From: Cephalotrichum gorgonifer
Taxonomy: Eukaryota; Ascomycota; Sordariomycetes; Microascales; Microascaceae
Assembly (NCBI GenBank): GCA_900312665.1
Contig: ONZQ02000003.1
Coordinates: 640,648-704,647 of the forward strand
DNA: 64,000 bases
Direction of reading: 5' to 3'
Part shown: one piece after another, positions 47,913 through 59,734 of the stretch
Layout: each line of letters begins with the position of its first letter
Position numbering within the stretch: the stretch's first letter is position 1
Program-made: the position numbers and the translations under genes
The notes under the pieces: model-generated
What the model saw: only the letters and a program-made list of their open reading frames with translations
Told to the model about the DNA's origin: nothing
Database searches by the model: none

Positions 47913-49032
47913 GTAAGCATTTGCAGGTGGGAAAAAAAAGAGGTTCTTCATAAATCAAAGGGTAGACTGGGGAACATGGATGAGGAATGAGAGACGGGCG
48001 GGTTGGGTGGTGGGGTGTATTACTGGGAATAGATTTCTCATCTCAAGAGTTGAGATGGGTATCTAGGGTTTTTGTTTTGTTTTGATAGACTGCTCTCGCC
48101 GTTATTTTGAAGTTTCATTTCTATTCTTTCAGTTACGAGTTATCAACGGTAGACAATATTATTATAATGCTGAGTTCATCATGAAGGTTTCCCGTGCTCT
48201 CCATCCAGATGTGCTATTTTTGGGCAAGGTTGATGATCGTGGGTCCTGCATTGCTGATGTATGCAGCTTATTACTGAGAGTGTGTATCCGTAATGCAATG
48301 TAATGCCTCGTCTCCTATCTCCTCCAAGGTATGGAGTAATACAAAGCACGAAGTGAAGTACTCTTATGCATGCGGACTCCCGTTTTGTGGCGTTCTTGGC
48401 TTGCCAGGTCGGACCTCTAGCCCTGCATAACCTAGCCGTGAATGTGCAGGAGCAGCATGCTCGTAAATTCGGCATGCGGCAGGTCCCGACAGGTCAGCTC
48501 GCCCTTAATCCCCGGGGCGGGGCGTGCAACAATTACAGTGGTTATTCACCAGCAGGTGGGGGCGGGGAAGAGCCATAGGCTTCGGAGGGGCGCGCGACGG
48601 AGGCTACCTTCGGAGTTGGCCGCTTCTGGCCGTACTTGTCTTGGGGACTCGCCAAAGAGTCTTAAAGCCAGCACCAAAGTGCTGTTTAAAACAGGCCGTA
48701 GAACCCGAACTGACCCACCCGCCGTAGGTCAAACAACCGCTTGTTTTCTAGTAGCTCTGAACCCCCCCTTTTCTAGAGTTGTGTTGTTTGGTTGGCCTTT
48801 GTCTTGTTATCAGCGGCTCACTTGTCGTGCGTATTATCGTCGCGACGTCGGAGGCACTTTCTTTCCTTGCTTCTTTCTACTTCTAGTCCCTTTTAAGACA
48901 CACATACGCACGGGGAGAGAGAGAGAGATACATACGCAGAGAGTGCGTGGAAACTGATTTTTGACACGATTCCACTCCAAGATACCCCGGTTTTGAACGA
49001 ACAAGGCAAGGGCAGGCAGGTTAGGGAACAGC
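47913..49032. other. Intergenic region fas1 / guanine deaminase
   Basis: About 1.12 kb. The first part is A/T-rich 3' flank of fas1. A short GA microsatellite (about 48916-48928) lies about 110 bp before the next gene, probably in its promoter. No gene is supported. Confidence 0.5.
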
Positions 49033-50565
49033 ATGGCATCTCGGACGAGAAAGGTCTTCTTGGGGACGTTTATCTACTCCAAGTCCCGGGAGGAGCTATC
49101 TTACCTCGTGAATACGGCTGTATGCGTCGATGAGAGTGGTAAGATAGCGGCGGTGAGGGAGGGCTGCGACAGGGCCAAGGTTGAGGCGGAGGTCCTCCCC
49201 GAGCTAGGATGGTCTCTAGAGGAAGTCGAGGTCCGGGCCTGCGAGGAAGGGCAGTTCTTCTTTCCCGGATTCGTAGGTGAGTTGCCCCCTTACGCGCTGA
49301 CCCATCCGATACTATTCATTACATATGATTTGCCCCCTCCCACGTGTACGAAATTGGGTGGGAGAAGGGGAGGCAGGGTAAAGAAAGCGGGCTAACTGGA
49401 ACGAAAAGACACGCACATCCACGCACCTCAGTACCCCAACGTCGGCATATTCGGTAAGACGACACTGATGGACTGGCTAAGCACCTACACCTTCCCCATG
49501 GAGGCCAAGCTCGCGGCCGTCGACCAGGCCCGCCGGGTATACACGGCCGTCATCCGTCGCATGATCTCCCACGGCACCACGTCCGCCGCGATCCACGCCG
49601 CGCGGGGGGTCGAGTCGACCAACCTCCTCGCCGACCTATGTCTCTCCCTCGGCCTCCGCGCCCTCGTGGGGCGTGTCTGCATGGACGAGAAGCGGACGTG
49701 TCCGGACTTCTACTGCGACGAGTCCCCCGAGGACTCCGTCCTCCACACGCGCGCCTGCATAGCGCACGTGCAGGAGATCGACCCGGGCTTCGAGATGGTC
49801 AAGCCCGTCATCACGCCGCGCTTCGCGCCGAGCTGCACGGCCGCGGCGCTGGGGCTCCTGGGCGAGCTGAGGAAGGAGACGGGGCTGCCAGTGCAGACGC
49901 ACATCTCGGAGAACGCCGGCGAGATGGCGCTCGTGGCGGAGCTTTTCCCCGACGTAAAGGACTACGCGACCGTCTACGACGTCCACGGCCTCCTCGGGCC
50001 GGACACGATCCTCGCGCACGCGGTCCACCTCTCCGAGGACGAGGCGGCCCTAATCGCGGAGCGCGGCGCAAAGGTCTCGCACTGCCCCTCCAGTAACAGC
50101 TGCCTCACGAGCGGCCACGCGCGCGTGCGCTGGCTGTGGGACAGGGGGGTGGAGGTCGGGCTGGGGACGGACATGTCGGGCGGGTACTCGCCCTCCGTGC
50201 TCGAGAACGCGCGGCAGGCCAGCCTCGTGAGCCGGCACGTCGCCGTGGGGATCCCTGACGGGCCGGAGAAGGAGAGGGCCAAGCTGACGGTCGAGGAGGT
50301 GCTGTACCTCGCCACCCGCGGCGGCGCCAGGGTCATGGGGCTGGGGGAGAGGGTGGGGGCTTTCGAGGTGGGCATGGAGTTCGACGCCGTGCTGGTGGGC
50401 CTGGGGCTCGTCGGCGAGGACGGCGTCGCGGTCGGCGAGGGGAACGTGGATGTCTTTGGCTGGGAGACGTGGGAGGAGAAGATCGCGAAGTGGCTGTTTA
50501 ATGGCGACGACAGGAACTGTAGGGCCGTCTGGGTGAGAGGGACCTTGGTGCATGAGAGGGCTTAG
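49033..50565 (+). CDS. Guanine deaminase (guanine aminohydrolase)
   Basis: Zn-dependent hydrolase converting guanine to xanthine in purine salvage and catabolism. Exons 49033-49276 and 49409-50565 give 466 aa, a typical length. Amidohydrolase signatures: the metal pair H-X-H in DTHIHAPQYPN, the DTH being assembled across the intron; the guanine deaminase block FGKTTLMDWLSTYTFPME; metal His in QTHISENAGEM; HAVHLSEDE; SHCPSSN; and the metal/catalytic Asp in LGTDMSGGYSPSV. RVCMDEKRTCPDFY is also family-specific. The N-terminus forms the small beta-sandwich subdomain. No neighbours are purine genes, so it stands alone here. Confidence 0.95.
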
Positions 50566-50947
50566 ATCACTACTACTACCTACGATGGAGGAGAAGGATT
50601 TTTTTTCCGTGTTTGTAGACAGAGGCGAGAAGTCAATAGAGCGAGAGATTGGTCGCCCCAACTCATACACACACGAACAACAAAAATGTTGGGCGGTCCG
50701 TTACCCTACCGAAGTACAGCACTTCGTAACGGATGCAACCTATGATTGAACAGTGGCGGGCTGTGTATGGAGTACTTGTACATGGATTCATTCCTTATCC
50801 TTATCGATAATACGCAGGCAGGGGACACAACCACTGTCGTTTTATTGCGAGCTGGATGACTAATCTCTCGACAACCTCGATATTCTACCCTCCTCCCTCG
50901 TCAATCTCCCTCGTCTCCGCTGTCCTTGCAATGGTCCAGCACCCGCC
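50566..50947. other. Intergenic spacer guanine deaminase / PPR-like gene
   Basis: About 380 bp of A/T-richer 3' flank followed by a T/C-rich leader just upstream of 50948. Nothing else is seen. Confidence 0.6.
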
Positions 50948-52820
50948 ATGAGCATCCCGCGGATCCTCGCAAGGCCATGGCGACCACTCTACACTCCTAG
51001 TCACCCGCCGCGCCCCGGCGCTCCGAGGGGGTGGCCCTCCTCCCGCCCTTCCTCGACCTCGACTTCGACGACGTGGGGCCGAGGCGCGGGAGTCGCTCCA
51101 CGACCTGAGCGCGCGACCCAGACCGCCGAGGTCGCCCCTCGGATCGAGAACCCTGGGCCCCGAATCCAGAAGGGGCCTTCTTGGGTTGAGGGGAAATCGC
51201 CCAGGGCCAAGAACAGAGCTCCCCGGGTCGAGGAGCCAAACCACCCCCGAGACAAACCTTCCTGGGCTAAGGAAACACCTTCCTGGGTTCCGCATGTGCC
51301 GACGTCCGGGGTCGAGAAGCCACCTTCCCGGATCAAGGAACCAGCGCCCAAGACCGAAGACACTTCCGTCGGTGGAAACGAGATTGGGGCGTGGGATAGA
51401 GAGGCTGCGAAGGCCCTCATTGAATCCCACGGCCCGGCCTTTGTCCTCTCTCGCTTCGAGGCCCTTGCCGAGCGCCAGTGCCGCATCGATGGCAGCGCCG
51501 GAACCCTGGGCGAGGCCCTGAGGGAGATGCGCGCCCTAGGCCTCACTCCTACGCCTGCGTTCTACGGAACCGCACTAGCGGTACGCTATTGTCCCCCCAA
51601 ACTCGTGGCTCATTAAGGCTATTTGCTAACATGGACGTATATAGGCTCTCGCTATACACCCCGACTGCCTCCTCCGCTCGACGATCCTCGATATGATGCG
51701 TAAGGACTGGGTCAAGAGCACCCCCGAGCACAGGATCCACACGGCCCTCGGCCTCCTCCGGGACGGCCAGTACGAGATGACACTGGACGAGCTAGACGAC
51801 ATGCACCGCGACGGTGTCCCCGTGCCGCCCTACCTCCACGAGATCTTCATATTCGCCCTCGCGAGACTGGGCTTCTTCGACGAGGCCCTGGCCTCCCTGC
51901 GCTACCGGACCGCGCAGGACCCGCCCGTGGCGCAAGACGTCCTGCACTTCCTCCTGGACACGTGCAGCGCGGCGTACCACTACACCACCACGAAACACCT
52001 TTGGCGGTCCGTGACGGAGGACCCCGCCGCCGCCGCCCCCTCGGACGGGATCCTCGTCAACGTGCTGAACACGGCGGCCCGGCACGCCGACCCGTCCCTC
52101 GCGCTCGAGGCCCTCCGCCACCTCACCGACCGCCGCGTCCAGCTGTCCTTCCACCACTTCGAGCCCGTGGTAGAGGCGTACGCCGGCGCCGGGGACCCGG
52201 AGGGCGCTCTCAGGATTCTCTGCGTCATGGACTCCGCGGGCATACGCCCCGGCCGGGACGCCACACGGAGCCTATCCTCCTTCCTCCTCTCTAATCCGTC
52301 TCGTATCCCATCCTGCATAGCCGCGCTAGAGGAGCTGGGACAGAACTACAAGGTTCCCATCGCGGCGCCAAACGCCATCCTCGAAGCCCTCGTCCGCTCC
52401 GGCGATGTCCCCGCAGCCGAGGCCCTCCTCGCCAGGATCGAAACCCTGACGCCCAACCCTCCTACCGTCGCCACCTTCCTCCCCTTCCTCCTCGCCCCGG
52501 ACCCGCCTATATCCGCATGCGTCTCCGCGTCCCGCTTCCGCACCCTCTCCCTCCCGGCCCCGGACCTGGCGCGTCTGGCTGCTCACCTGGCGCCGCACTC
52601 CCTCGACGCGGCGCTGAGGTACCTCCGCCGCTTGGATGCCGCGCACAGGGGGCCGCCCGACGCGTGGGTCGCCTACCCCGACGCCGTGCGAGCCGTGGCG
52701 GTGGGGTTGATGCGCGGGAGGGACGAGCGGACGTGGGAGTTCCTGGCGGAGATGGGGCGGCGGAACGAGCCGTTGGCAGCCGATGTGCGCGAGATGGGCC
52801 GGGCGGGTGAAATAGAGTAA
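50948..52820 (+). CDS. PPR-like (pentatricopeptide repeat) protein, probably mitochondrial
   Basis: 602 aa from exons 50948-51580 and 51645-52820 (GTACGC donor, CTAAC branch, ATATAG acceptor, phase 0). The N-terminus MSIPRILARPWRPLYTP is basic and hydroxylated with no acidic residue, as in a mitochondrial presequence. Residues about 45-140 form a Pro/Arg/Lys-rich linker made of degenerate short repeats. From about 165 to the end the protein is alpha-helical with repeated helix pairs, e.g. GTLGEALREMRALGLTPTPA, FFDEALASLRYRTAQDPPVA, DPEGALRILCVMDSAGIRPG and DVPAAEALLARIETLTPNPP. These have the A-L-X-X-M/L-X-X-X-G-X-X-P spacing of ~35-residue PPR units. Such proteins usually bind organellar RNA; the target is unknown. 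Assignment to a particular yeast PPR protein is not possible from the sequence alone. Confidence 0.8.
51150..51350 (+). repeat. Degenerate tandem repeat inside the PPR-like gene linker
   Basis: Units like CCTTCCTGGGTTNNGGAA recur at 51176, 51257, 51278 and 51323, with related GGTCGAGGAG/AACC units between. Sense translation gives PSWVEGK, PSWAKE, PSWVP and PSRIKEP. The antisense frame gives a periodic LDPGR/LSPGR/LGPGR pattern, showing that the periodicity is at DNA level. Confidence 0.7.
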
Positions 52821-53212
52821 GAAAGGGACGGGTGGGAGGTTGAACTGTTGGAGATGCCCCTCATGGTCTGTACTTGTACATCAAATCACTGTAAATAAAT
52901 ACTAATACCTCTGTCACGATTTTTATGTCAAATCTGGCCCTGGCCTTTGTTCTTATTAAACATAGCCACCTTCGCCCGCCGTAGTATTAAGGTATCTGCC
53001 TCGAAAATGTAAAAGTGGTGACCTTGTAACTCCTCCTTCCCAAATAAAACCCGTGGAATCAAAGCGCTAATAAGAAGTCATTTTCCTTTACTCCTATGTC
53101 ACCCCCTTACCATCCATTCCCTCTTTCCGAAGGGAAGTGAAAAGATAAAGCCTTAAATAGAAAGGGAAAGAAGAAGAAGAAGAAGAAGAAAGGATAGGCC
53201 GAGCTAAGCGCT
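52821..53212. other. Convergent intergenic spacer
   Basis: About 390 bp, A/T-rich 3' flanks of the PPR-like and transcription-factor genes, with a GAA microsatellite at 53166-53191 just downstream of the latter. Confidence 0.6.
53166..53191. repeat. GAA microsatellite
   Basis: About eight AAG/GAA triplets in non-coding DNA 22 bp beyond the transcription-factor stop codon. Confidence 0.9.
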
Positions 53213-56200
53213 TCATGACCGGTGATGAACGGAACTCAAAAGGTCGATGAACGGATCGTTATCCCCGCTGTCCTGGCCCGTCATGCCGAGAGACCCGTGG
53301 TGCGAATACGACGCGGTATACGAGGCGTTTCTCGCGGATCGGTAGTCCTCTTGCGTGGTAGGCACCGAGCCAAACCCGTACCAGCTTTGTTGCGACTGCT
53401 GCTGCTGCTGTTGTTGCTGGGGCGTCGGCCGCTGGCGCTGCTGGGCATGCTGCTGGGCGGACCGCTGGGTTTGACTTTGCGACTGGGCGTTAAACGTAGG
53501 GTAGGACTGCTGTGTCTGTCGCGGCTTCTGCGAGTACGGGTTGCTAGAGGTCGTTTGTGCGACATTGGGGAGGTTGTAGTGTGATTGTGCGGATTGGGTG
53601 GTGGTAGATGGGTGAGAGTAGGATGTTGTGACGGCGGTTGACGAGCCGCTCGAGAGTGTAGCACCTTGTGAAGACCAGCGAGAGGTCCCCTCGGTTGAGG
53701 TGGCGGAGTATCCAGTCGCGCTCGTCTGGGTCGAAGATGCCGGCATCCTCGCGCTGGTCGTGCCCGGGCGACTGAAGTTTTCCTGCGATGAATATGCCTG
53801 GTTGCCGGTGCCTGGGTGGTTGGAGTATGGTTCGTACCCGATGCGGGAGGTCCCCTGGTCATTCTCGTTCTGCGAGGGAAAGTTCCCAAACCCATAATTT
53901 CCGAGTCCGGTCAGGCTAGAGGCCGCATTATAGGTTGCTACATCAGGGCTCTTAGTAGCCGGAGCGTTGGAAACGTTCCGAAGGTGATTTTGGTATGTGG
54001 CGCCTCCGGCCGGGGTTGCTTGCCGAGTCGCTACCGATGACTGTTGAGGTGGTGGATGCGGCTGCGATGCCGAGGCGATAGGAGGACACAAATGGGTAGC
54101 CTCTTGTATAGGCGTCCCGTTCTGCCTACGCTGGGCCTGGCGAGACTTCGTTCTCGGGTTTGAAGCCGCCGCCGCCGCCGCCGCCGGATACGGCGACCCC
54201 CTCGTTTGTTGTTGTAATGATGCCACCTGTGCCTGAGGGCTCCGGGTATCCTTGAGTACGGCGCTAGACAGCGCGGCAACTTGTTGTATATCTTGGTACC
54301 CGTAAGAGTATGTCTGAGAAGTCGGAGCCGGTGGTGGCGTCGGGGTAGTAGTCTGTTCGGTCTGCGAGTGAGACGCAGCAAGCGAACTAGGGTTTACTGT
54401 CCCCCAACTGGGCGTCGCCGGGGACCGCGGACTAACAACTGGCTGGCGTTCATTGGATTCTTGATGCTGCCGGGCGGACGGGAGGCTTCGTCGGCTTTTT
54501 GGCGAGTTTGTTGAAGTTCGCGGCGGCGGATGAACAGCCACTTGCTCCGGGTACGGTACCGGATCCAGCTGAGTAGGTTCGGGTGGAGGGTAGGTCCCGG
54601 CCTGGATTGACTCCGTTGTGTCGTGATGGTGCGAATCCATGAAAGTCTCGTTTGGGGTATCATTTTGATTGTCAAGCTGGTCAGGCCAATCATGGCCTCC
54701 GTTTCGGTCTAGAAGCAGCTGGCCATTGGTTGTGGGTAGATCGGCTGATTCTACGACTGCATCTACATTAGATATATGAGTAGTCTCACCCTCCAGTTGG
54801 GTGTCGTCCATCATGGACATGTCATTGGCCTCCTCCCCAGCATTAGCATTGGAGGCCCGCTTTTTGCCTCTGTTCTGCTGGAGTGGATACGAGCATTCGA
54901 TGCCTGCATCAATACAATTCTGACAAGCAGGTTTCTCTCGGCCACACTATGAACATCGTTAGTCAAGGTTCAAGCATATACTGCAAGACCACCCGAGAAA
55001 TCCCTACCTTGACTCCTTTCTTGCCTCGGCAACCTGTGCAAGATCCTCGGGTCAGTCTCGGTCGCTTCGTGCCTGAGGACCGCGCATCAGCGACAGTTGT
55101 GCCAGTACCGGCTTGGGGCTCAGCGGTTGTGGCGGCTTCCACGGTAGATGTAGATGTCGAGGCTGCCACCGGGGCGGTCTGACTTTGCGACGTGTTTTGC
55201 GCTGAACTGTCCTTGTTAGGGTGGACAATCCTTAGCCTCTCCGCCCCGTACTGGACGAGCATTGCCAACGATTCTTGCTGCAGTGTAGGCGACTGATTTG
55301 CGAAAATATTGAACTGATCCGCGGTGAGAGTCTCGGGGTCGACTCCAGCCCCGGTCAATAGCTCTATAGCCTTCTCCCGCCGTCGGGCGGCCTCCTCAGT
55401 ATCAACATTGACGATAGAGTCAAGGATATTGGCCCCTCCTTGTCCCGTGCTGCCTCCCGCCGCTTGAGCTGGACCACTTGGTTCCCCCGTAGCTGCTTCC
55501 TTGCTCGCATTTTTCGGTCTAGGGGGTCGTTTTCGTTTTGGCTTCGGTTGTTGTGTCCCATCCGGCTTATCAAGGCCAGTTAAACCCTGGCCATCGACAA
55601 CAGAAGCCTCGTTGGCGGATATCGCTTCATTCCCGGCGGCACCCTCCACATTCGCCCCCACTTCTACGGCGCCCTTCCTCGTCCTCGGCTTCTTTCTGGA
55701 GCCCGAAGCTCCATCCCCATTCGGGCGATCACGCTTCCGGCTAGATTTCGGGGTCGCATTAACAACGGGTGGTAGTATGGGTGGAGGGGGCGGCGCAAAA
55801 TGGTCGAGGAGGTCCGCAACGGTTTTGTGGAACGGCGTGTGCTTGTACTTGACAGTGATGTTCCTCGAGTTCGTGGAGAAAGAGATGACGACTGTTCCAT
55901 TGCAATCAAAGGCAGGGCGGCCTGGGTTCAGTTAGCGGGGCGGGCCCAAGCCATGGAGAAGACGCAGGATCAAGTCTACATACTGGACGACACCGGATCC
56001 CTCTCTTTTTCGGTGTAGTCGCAAACGACTATCTTTTCCATGCTCTTTGCGCTTTGGCGACGCCATGACTGCATCGAATCTTTGCATATGTATGTGAACG
56101 ACCAGCCTTTCGGCCCCCTCGACATCTCCCGGACAGCCCATGAGCTCCCGTCGCAAGAACCCACACACCCGATTATGTGCTTAGCTACTATTCTTTGCAG

Positions 56201-56512
56201 CGTGGGGTTGTCCTGTGGCTGGTTCATAATCGTGTCGTTCGCGCTGATAATACGCGAAAGCTCGGCACCATCTGACGCGTCCGCCGATCCGGTGCCCTCG
56301 AGAGCATCATTTTCGGACTGGGAGAGCGAGACGGTAAACCGTGCACCCGACGTAATCTCAAACGTAAACGAGACGCGCTCGGCTTTCGCGGGGGTCACGT
56401 TGGATTCGAGTAGACCGCGCAGGTGGTTTTGGAGATCTTCGATCGAGGAGCTGGATAATGCATTACGAGGCGCGCTCGCCTGGCCGAGGATGGCGAATAT
56501 GTCGGCCATCAC
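53213..56512 (-). CDS. Large fungal transcription factor with atypical mid-protein Zn cluster and Gln-rich C-terminus
   Basis: 1058 aa from exons 55984-56512, 55008-55921 and 53213-54946, all junctions in frame. Residues about 110-230 form a conserved-looking block (GSSWAVREMSRGPKGWSFTY, ICKDSMQSW, then IVVC ... FDCNG ... VKYKHTPFHKTV). Its W, C and K-H-T-P-X-H spacing could be a zinc-stabilised DNA-binding module of WRKY/GCM1 type; this is inference. A basic Lys/Arg/Pro region follows (about 235-330). At 471-499 the cysteines read C-X2-C-X7-C-X6-C-X2-C-X6-C (GSCTGCRGKKGVK then CGREKPACQNC). This is Zn2Cys6-like but has seven rather than six residues in the second gap. Intron 2 splits it just before C482. 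The C-terminal half is low-complexity Ser/Gln/Thr, with an Ala run and a Gln run near residue 1010, like an activation domain. No named orthologue is recognised. Confidence 0.82.
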
Positions 56513-57223
56513 GCCGAGAGCTCCGCGGGTTTCTAGCGCACCCCCGCATTAAAAAGAGCTGCTCAAGGCTCGCTAATCTGGGGGCTCGTGATTATTGTCG
56601 CTGTGCCCGCGCGTCGCGATGTTCCCGCGCAAGGTTCAGAATGAATGGTGGTCCCTCGAATACCAGGTAACCAGGCGGCCGCAGCTGTCAACGTGAATGG
56701 TCAGCTGACGGTAGAACCCAACTGTCATGGATGCCAAGAAAGCATTTGCATTAGTTTGGAGCTTGGGGAAGGGTTGGTTGCAATAACAACGATCGGGTCA
56801 AATTCCTGTGCAGGTTCAAAAGCCTCGGAAAACTGGAGAGATTCTTTATAGAGCCGTATCTTCCAGACGGTGGCCATCAGGCATTCTCCCAATCTGACGG
56901 CCTGTAAATCGATGGAAAGAGCTGCTACGGCCCCCACCACCCGTTGTACCTGCCCGCCTTGAACAACTTTCCAAGCCTTTTCCTCTTTTTACCCATTGGT
57001 CTTTCCTCCCGATCTAGATAAATTCCAGTTAGGCTAGCGAAGGTGATGATCTCTCTTCAACCGTGGCCTCAGAGAAGAACTTTGGGGGAAATCTTAGCTT
57101 TTGAACCGGCCATGCACTTGCCGCCGGTTCTTGTAGCGTCGCACTAGATACGATGGAGGCATTGCCTGGACAAGTATTATTCATTTTGTATTCCGGCACG
57201 TACGGCGACGCCACCGCTCCCAA
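56513..57223. other. Intergenic region transcription factor / ku70
   Basis: About 710 bp: promoter of the transcription factor (transcribed leftward) and 3' flank of ku70. No supported gene. Confidence 0.55.
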
Positions 57224-59277
57224 CTACACGTTCTTATCAACCCACTCATCCAACCTCTCAAGCAGCTCAGCCTTCTTCCCCTGAACAGGTAATCCCCTGA
57301 CAGCTAGCACATCCTTCAGAACCGCAACCGTCATCTTCGCCAGCGTCCCACTCTCAGAAGCTGCTTTGAGCTGGGGATCACTCAACTGAGACCCGGACCC
57401 CGCCGCTTTGCTCTCCGTCTTCACCCGCTTCTTCGGCTTCTCATCATCATCATCATCATCAGCGGCGTCGCGCTTACCAGCGCTCACCTTCTTCACATGC
57501 GCGACCTCCTCCTCCACGAGCCCCTCCCAATCCCTAATGTGGCCCCCTACGCGCTTCCCGATGGATTTATACTTGGGAATGGTCAGATCCTCTGCCTGTT
57601 CCGGGACCTCTTCTTGGAGCGCTAGGGCCTGCAGGATCTTGTAGTGCCATTGTAGTTGCGGATTGGGATATCTCGATGCATCGTACATCCGGTTTGGGAG
57701 CCAGAGGTTCTCCGTAATAACCTTGACCTTTTCGACGAGCTCATCGGATGCCTGGATCGGCTCTCGGAGGTCGGGCGGGTTACGCAGGTCGTCCGCGAAG
57801 GGAAGGGGGTACAACCATAGCCCAGCGGGGAGGAAAGGGGTGGCGGACTCCTCGTCGGCGCGGTCTCTCGACGGGATTATAGCGAACAATGCAGGCTTGG
57901 CATTGGAACGTGTAATTGCCCAGGCAATCCCAATCTTGTCGTCCTTTATGAGCTTCTTCCAGAGAGCCGTGAAAACCCTTGTCGAGCCCACGAAGTGCTC
58001 CTCGCTGGGGAATATGAACGAAGCCCTTTTGACGCTCGCCCAGATTGGTAGGCTCGACCGTGGCTTGAAGCCGATTATCCGAATGCAAGGGGGCCCAAAG
58101 TCCTTGAGTGACTTTTGCTCCTCGGGCGTGAAATACACGTACTCGCCGCCAAATTTATACGCCTTCTTTGTCTCGCCCTTCTCGACGGTCCGTGCAGTGT
58201 CCTCCGACACCTTGGTCGTCTCGCCGACGGCAAGCTGAGGGATTTCACCATCAATCCAGATGTAGCAGCTTCTCTCCTCCTTCTGGCGATGGATAACGTT
58301 GTATCCCTTGACGGATATTGTCAGACCGGGGGCAATCTCAAAGGGAACACCGGAGAAAAGTGCGCGCTTCGCGGTCTGTTTGGAGTTGATATTTGCGATT
58401 AGAGAATTTAGAAGGCTCAGGCCGGTTCCTGATTTCGAAGTCAAGACTTCTGTCATATCGGCCTCTACTGTCGCGTCTCTATAGACGATATCCTGCAAAG
58501 GCGTTAAAGTCCCGTCTGTTAGAGTGGGCGAACTTAGGGCGGCCTACATCGTAGAATTTGGCCATGTCGAACTGTTCGTCGCCGCGACTGAGCGGGAACA
58601 ACTCGATTACCACGCCAAGATCATAGAGATCCTTTGCTCTCACAGCCGCCGCCGACTTGGCCTGCTTGTCTGCCTCGTGGGGATCATCGTTGTCGGTGAT
58701 GATGAATAGCCGCCTGCTCCCGAAGTTGGCGGCCTTGGTGGTAAATATCTGATTCGCGCAGAAAAGAACGTTGGCCATGGAGACCGGTTCCTTGCTAGGG
58801 ACCAAGACGTTGTCCTCGTCCTCCCCGTCCTCGGCCAGTAGCTGCAGCGCCTTTACATCTTCGGCGGCCGGGATATCGAGGTCAGTGAAGAGATAGCAGT
58901 GAGGGTAGACAGGAACACTCCTGTCAGCGTCGTCATCCTGGTACTTTGACTTCTCTGTGCCGAAGAGTAAGACTCCCATCATATCCTTGGGATTTGAAAT
59001 TATGCGCTGTTGCATCAGATGATACGCGCATTTCAGCGCTGCCGCTAGAGGGGTATCCCGGTCGGCCTTTTTTGAGGACGACGCTGGCGGAGGAGTGAGC
59101 ATAGACTCGCTCACTTCAACGGCGATGAGAACGGCATCTTTTTGCGTTTTGTAGTTCTAAGTGAGTGTGAGGAATCCGTCCTCCGTGTGGGAAAGGGGTT
59201 GGTTGACTGACACTCTCATCCACCTCCTCGTCGCCCTCATCATCGTCGCCTCGCTGCCAGGGCTCGCGGTTACTCAT
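57224..59277 (-). CDS. ku70: Ku70 DNA end-binding subunit of non-homologous end joining
   Basis: Forms the Ku70/Ku80 ring that binds broken DNA ends and recruits the NHEJ ligase; also at telomeres. Exons 59212-59277, 58548-59156 and 57224-58492 give 647 aa, matching Neurospora MUS-51. The N-terminus MSNREPWQRGDDDEGDEE is acidic. The vWA-like domain begins KDAVLIAVEVSESM and includes MMGVLLFGTEKS and RRLFIITDNDDPH. The DNA-binding beta-barrel follows (PGLTISVKGYNVI, FGPPCIRIIGFKP). The C-terminal arm carries an Asp run and a KKRVK nuclear localisation signal. The last ~37 residues are a SAP domain (LAKMTVAVLKDVLAVRGLPV ... LLERLDEWV). The intron 1 donor is GTCAGT, slightly off consensus. Confidence 0.97.
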
Positions 59278-59734
59278 GATTCAATTGTGAAAAATGTCAG
59301 GTTGGATAAGAATTGGAGGATTGGCCCGGGGAGGTGTTGGATGCCTCTTCTGAAGCTCAATTGACTGAGCGCGACTGCTGGTGCCTGTCGCGGCTGGAAG
59401 CAGCTGCTGGATGCCTGGAGGCGACGCGAAAACACGTGAGTTGGCTTAGAATGGGCCACCGCCCATTGGTTCTTTCGGCCGTCAGTCCCCCTAACAGTCA
59501 GCAAGGGGAGTTGTGTGGTGCATGCGTTAGTGCGATTTAACCGATTTGTGATTTAGACTGGGGACCTCGGCTGCCGGACCCGGACACATCGTCATTCTTG
59601 AGCTAGTTTCACCAAATTCCCACAGACCGCCATGAGGTGAGGTGCGGCACTGCTTCCAATTGAACCCTCTTAACTCCTAAGCTTCTATTTTCCAACCTTT
59701 CGCGATTGTTGGTTCTTCCCTTCCAATTCCGCAG
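59278..59734. promoter_or_regulatory. Divergent promoter region ku70 / ferrochelatase
   Basis: About 460 bp between divergent starts, so it contains both promoters. No specific element is recognised by eye. Confidence 0.5.

Noticed and set aside
51001..51546. Antisense frame with LDPGR-like repeats as a repeat-protein gene
   Set aside because: It lies opposite the first exon of the PPR-like gene; the periodicity comes from the DNA repeat and there is no start, splice or domain evidence.
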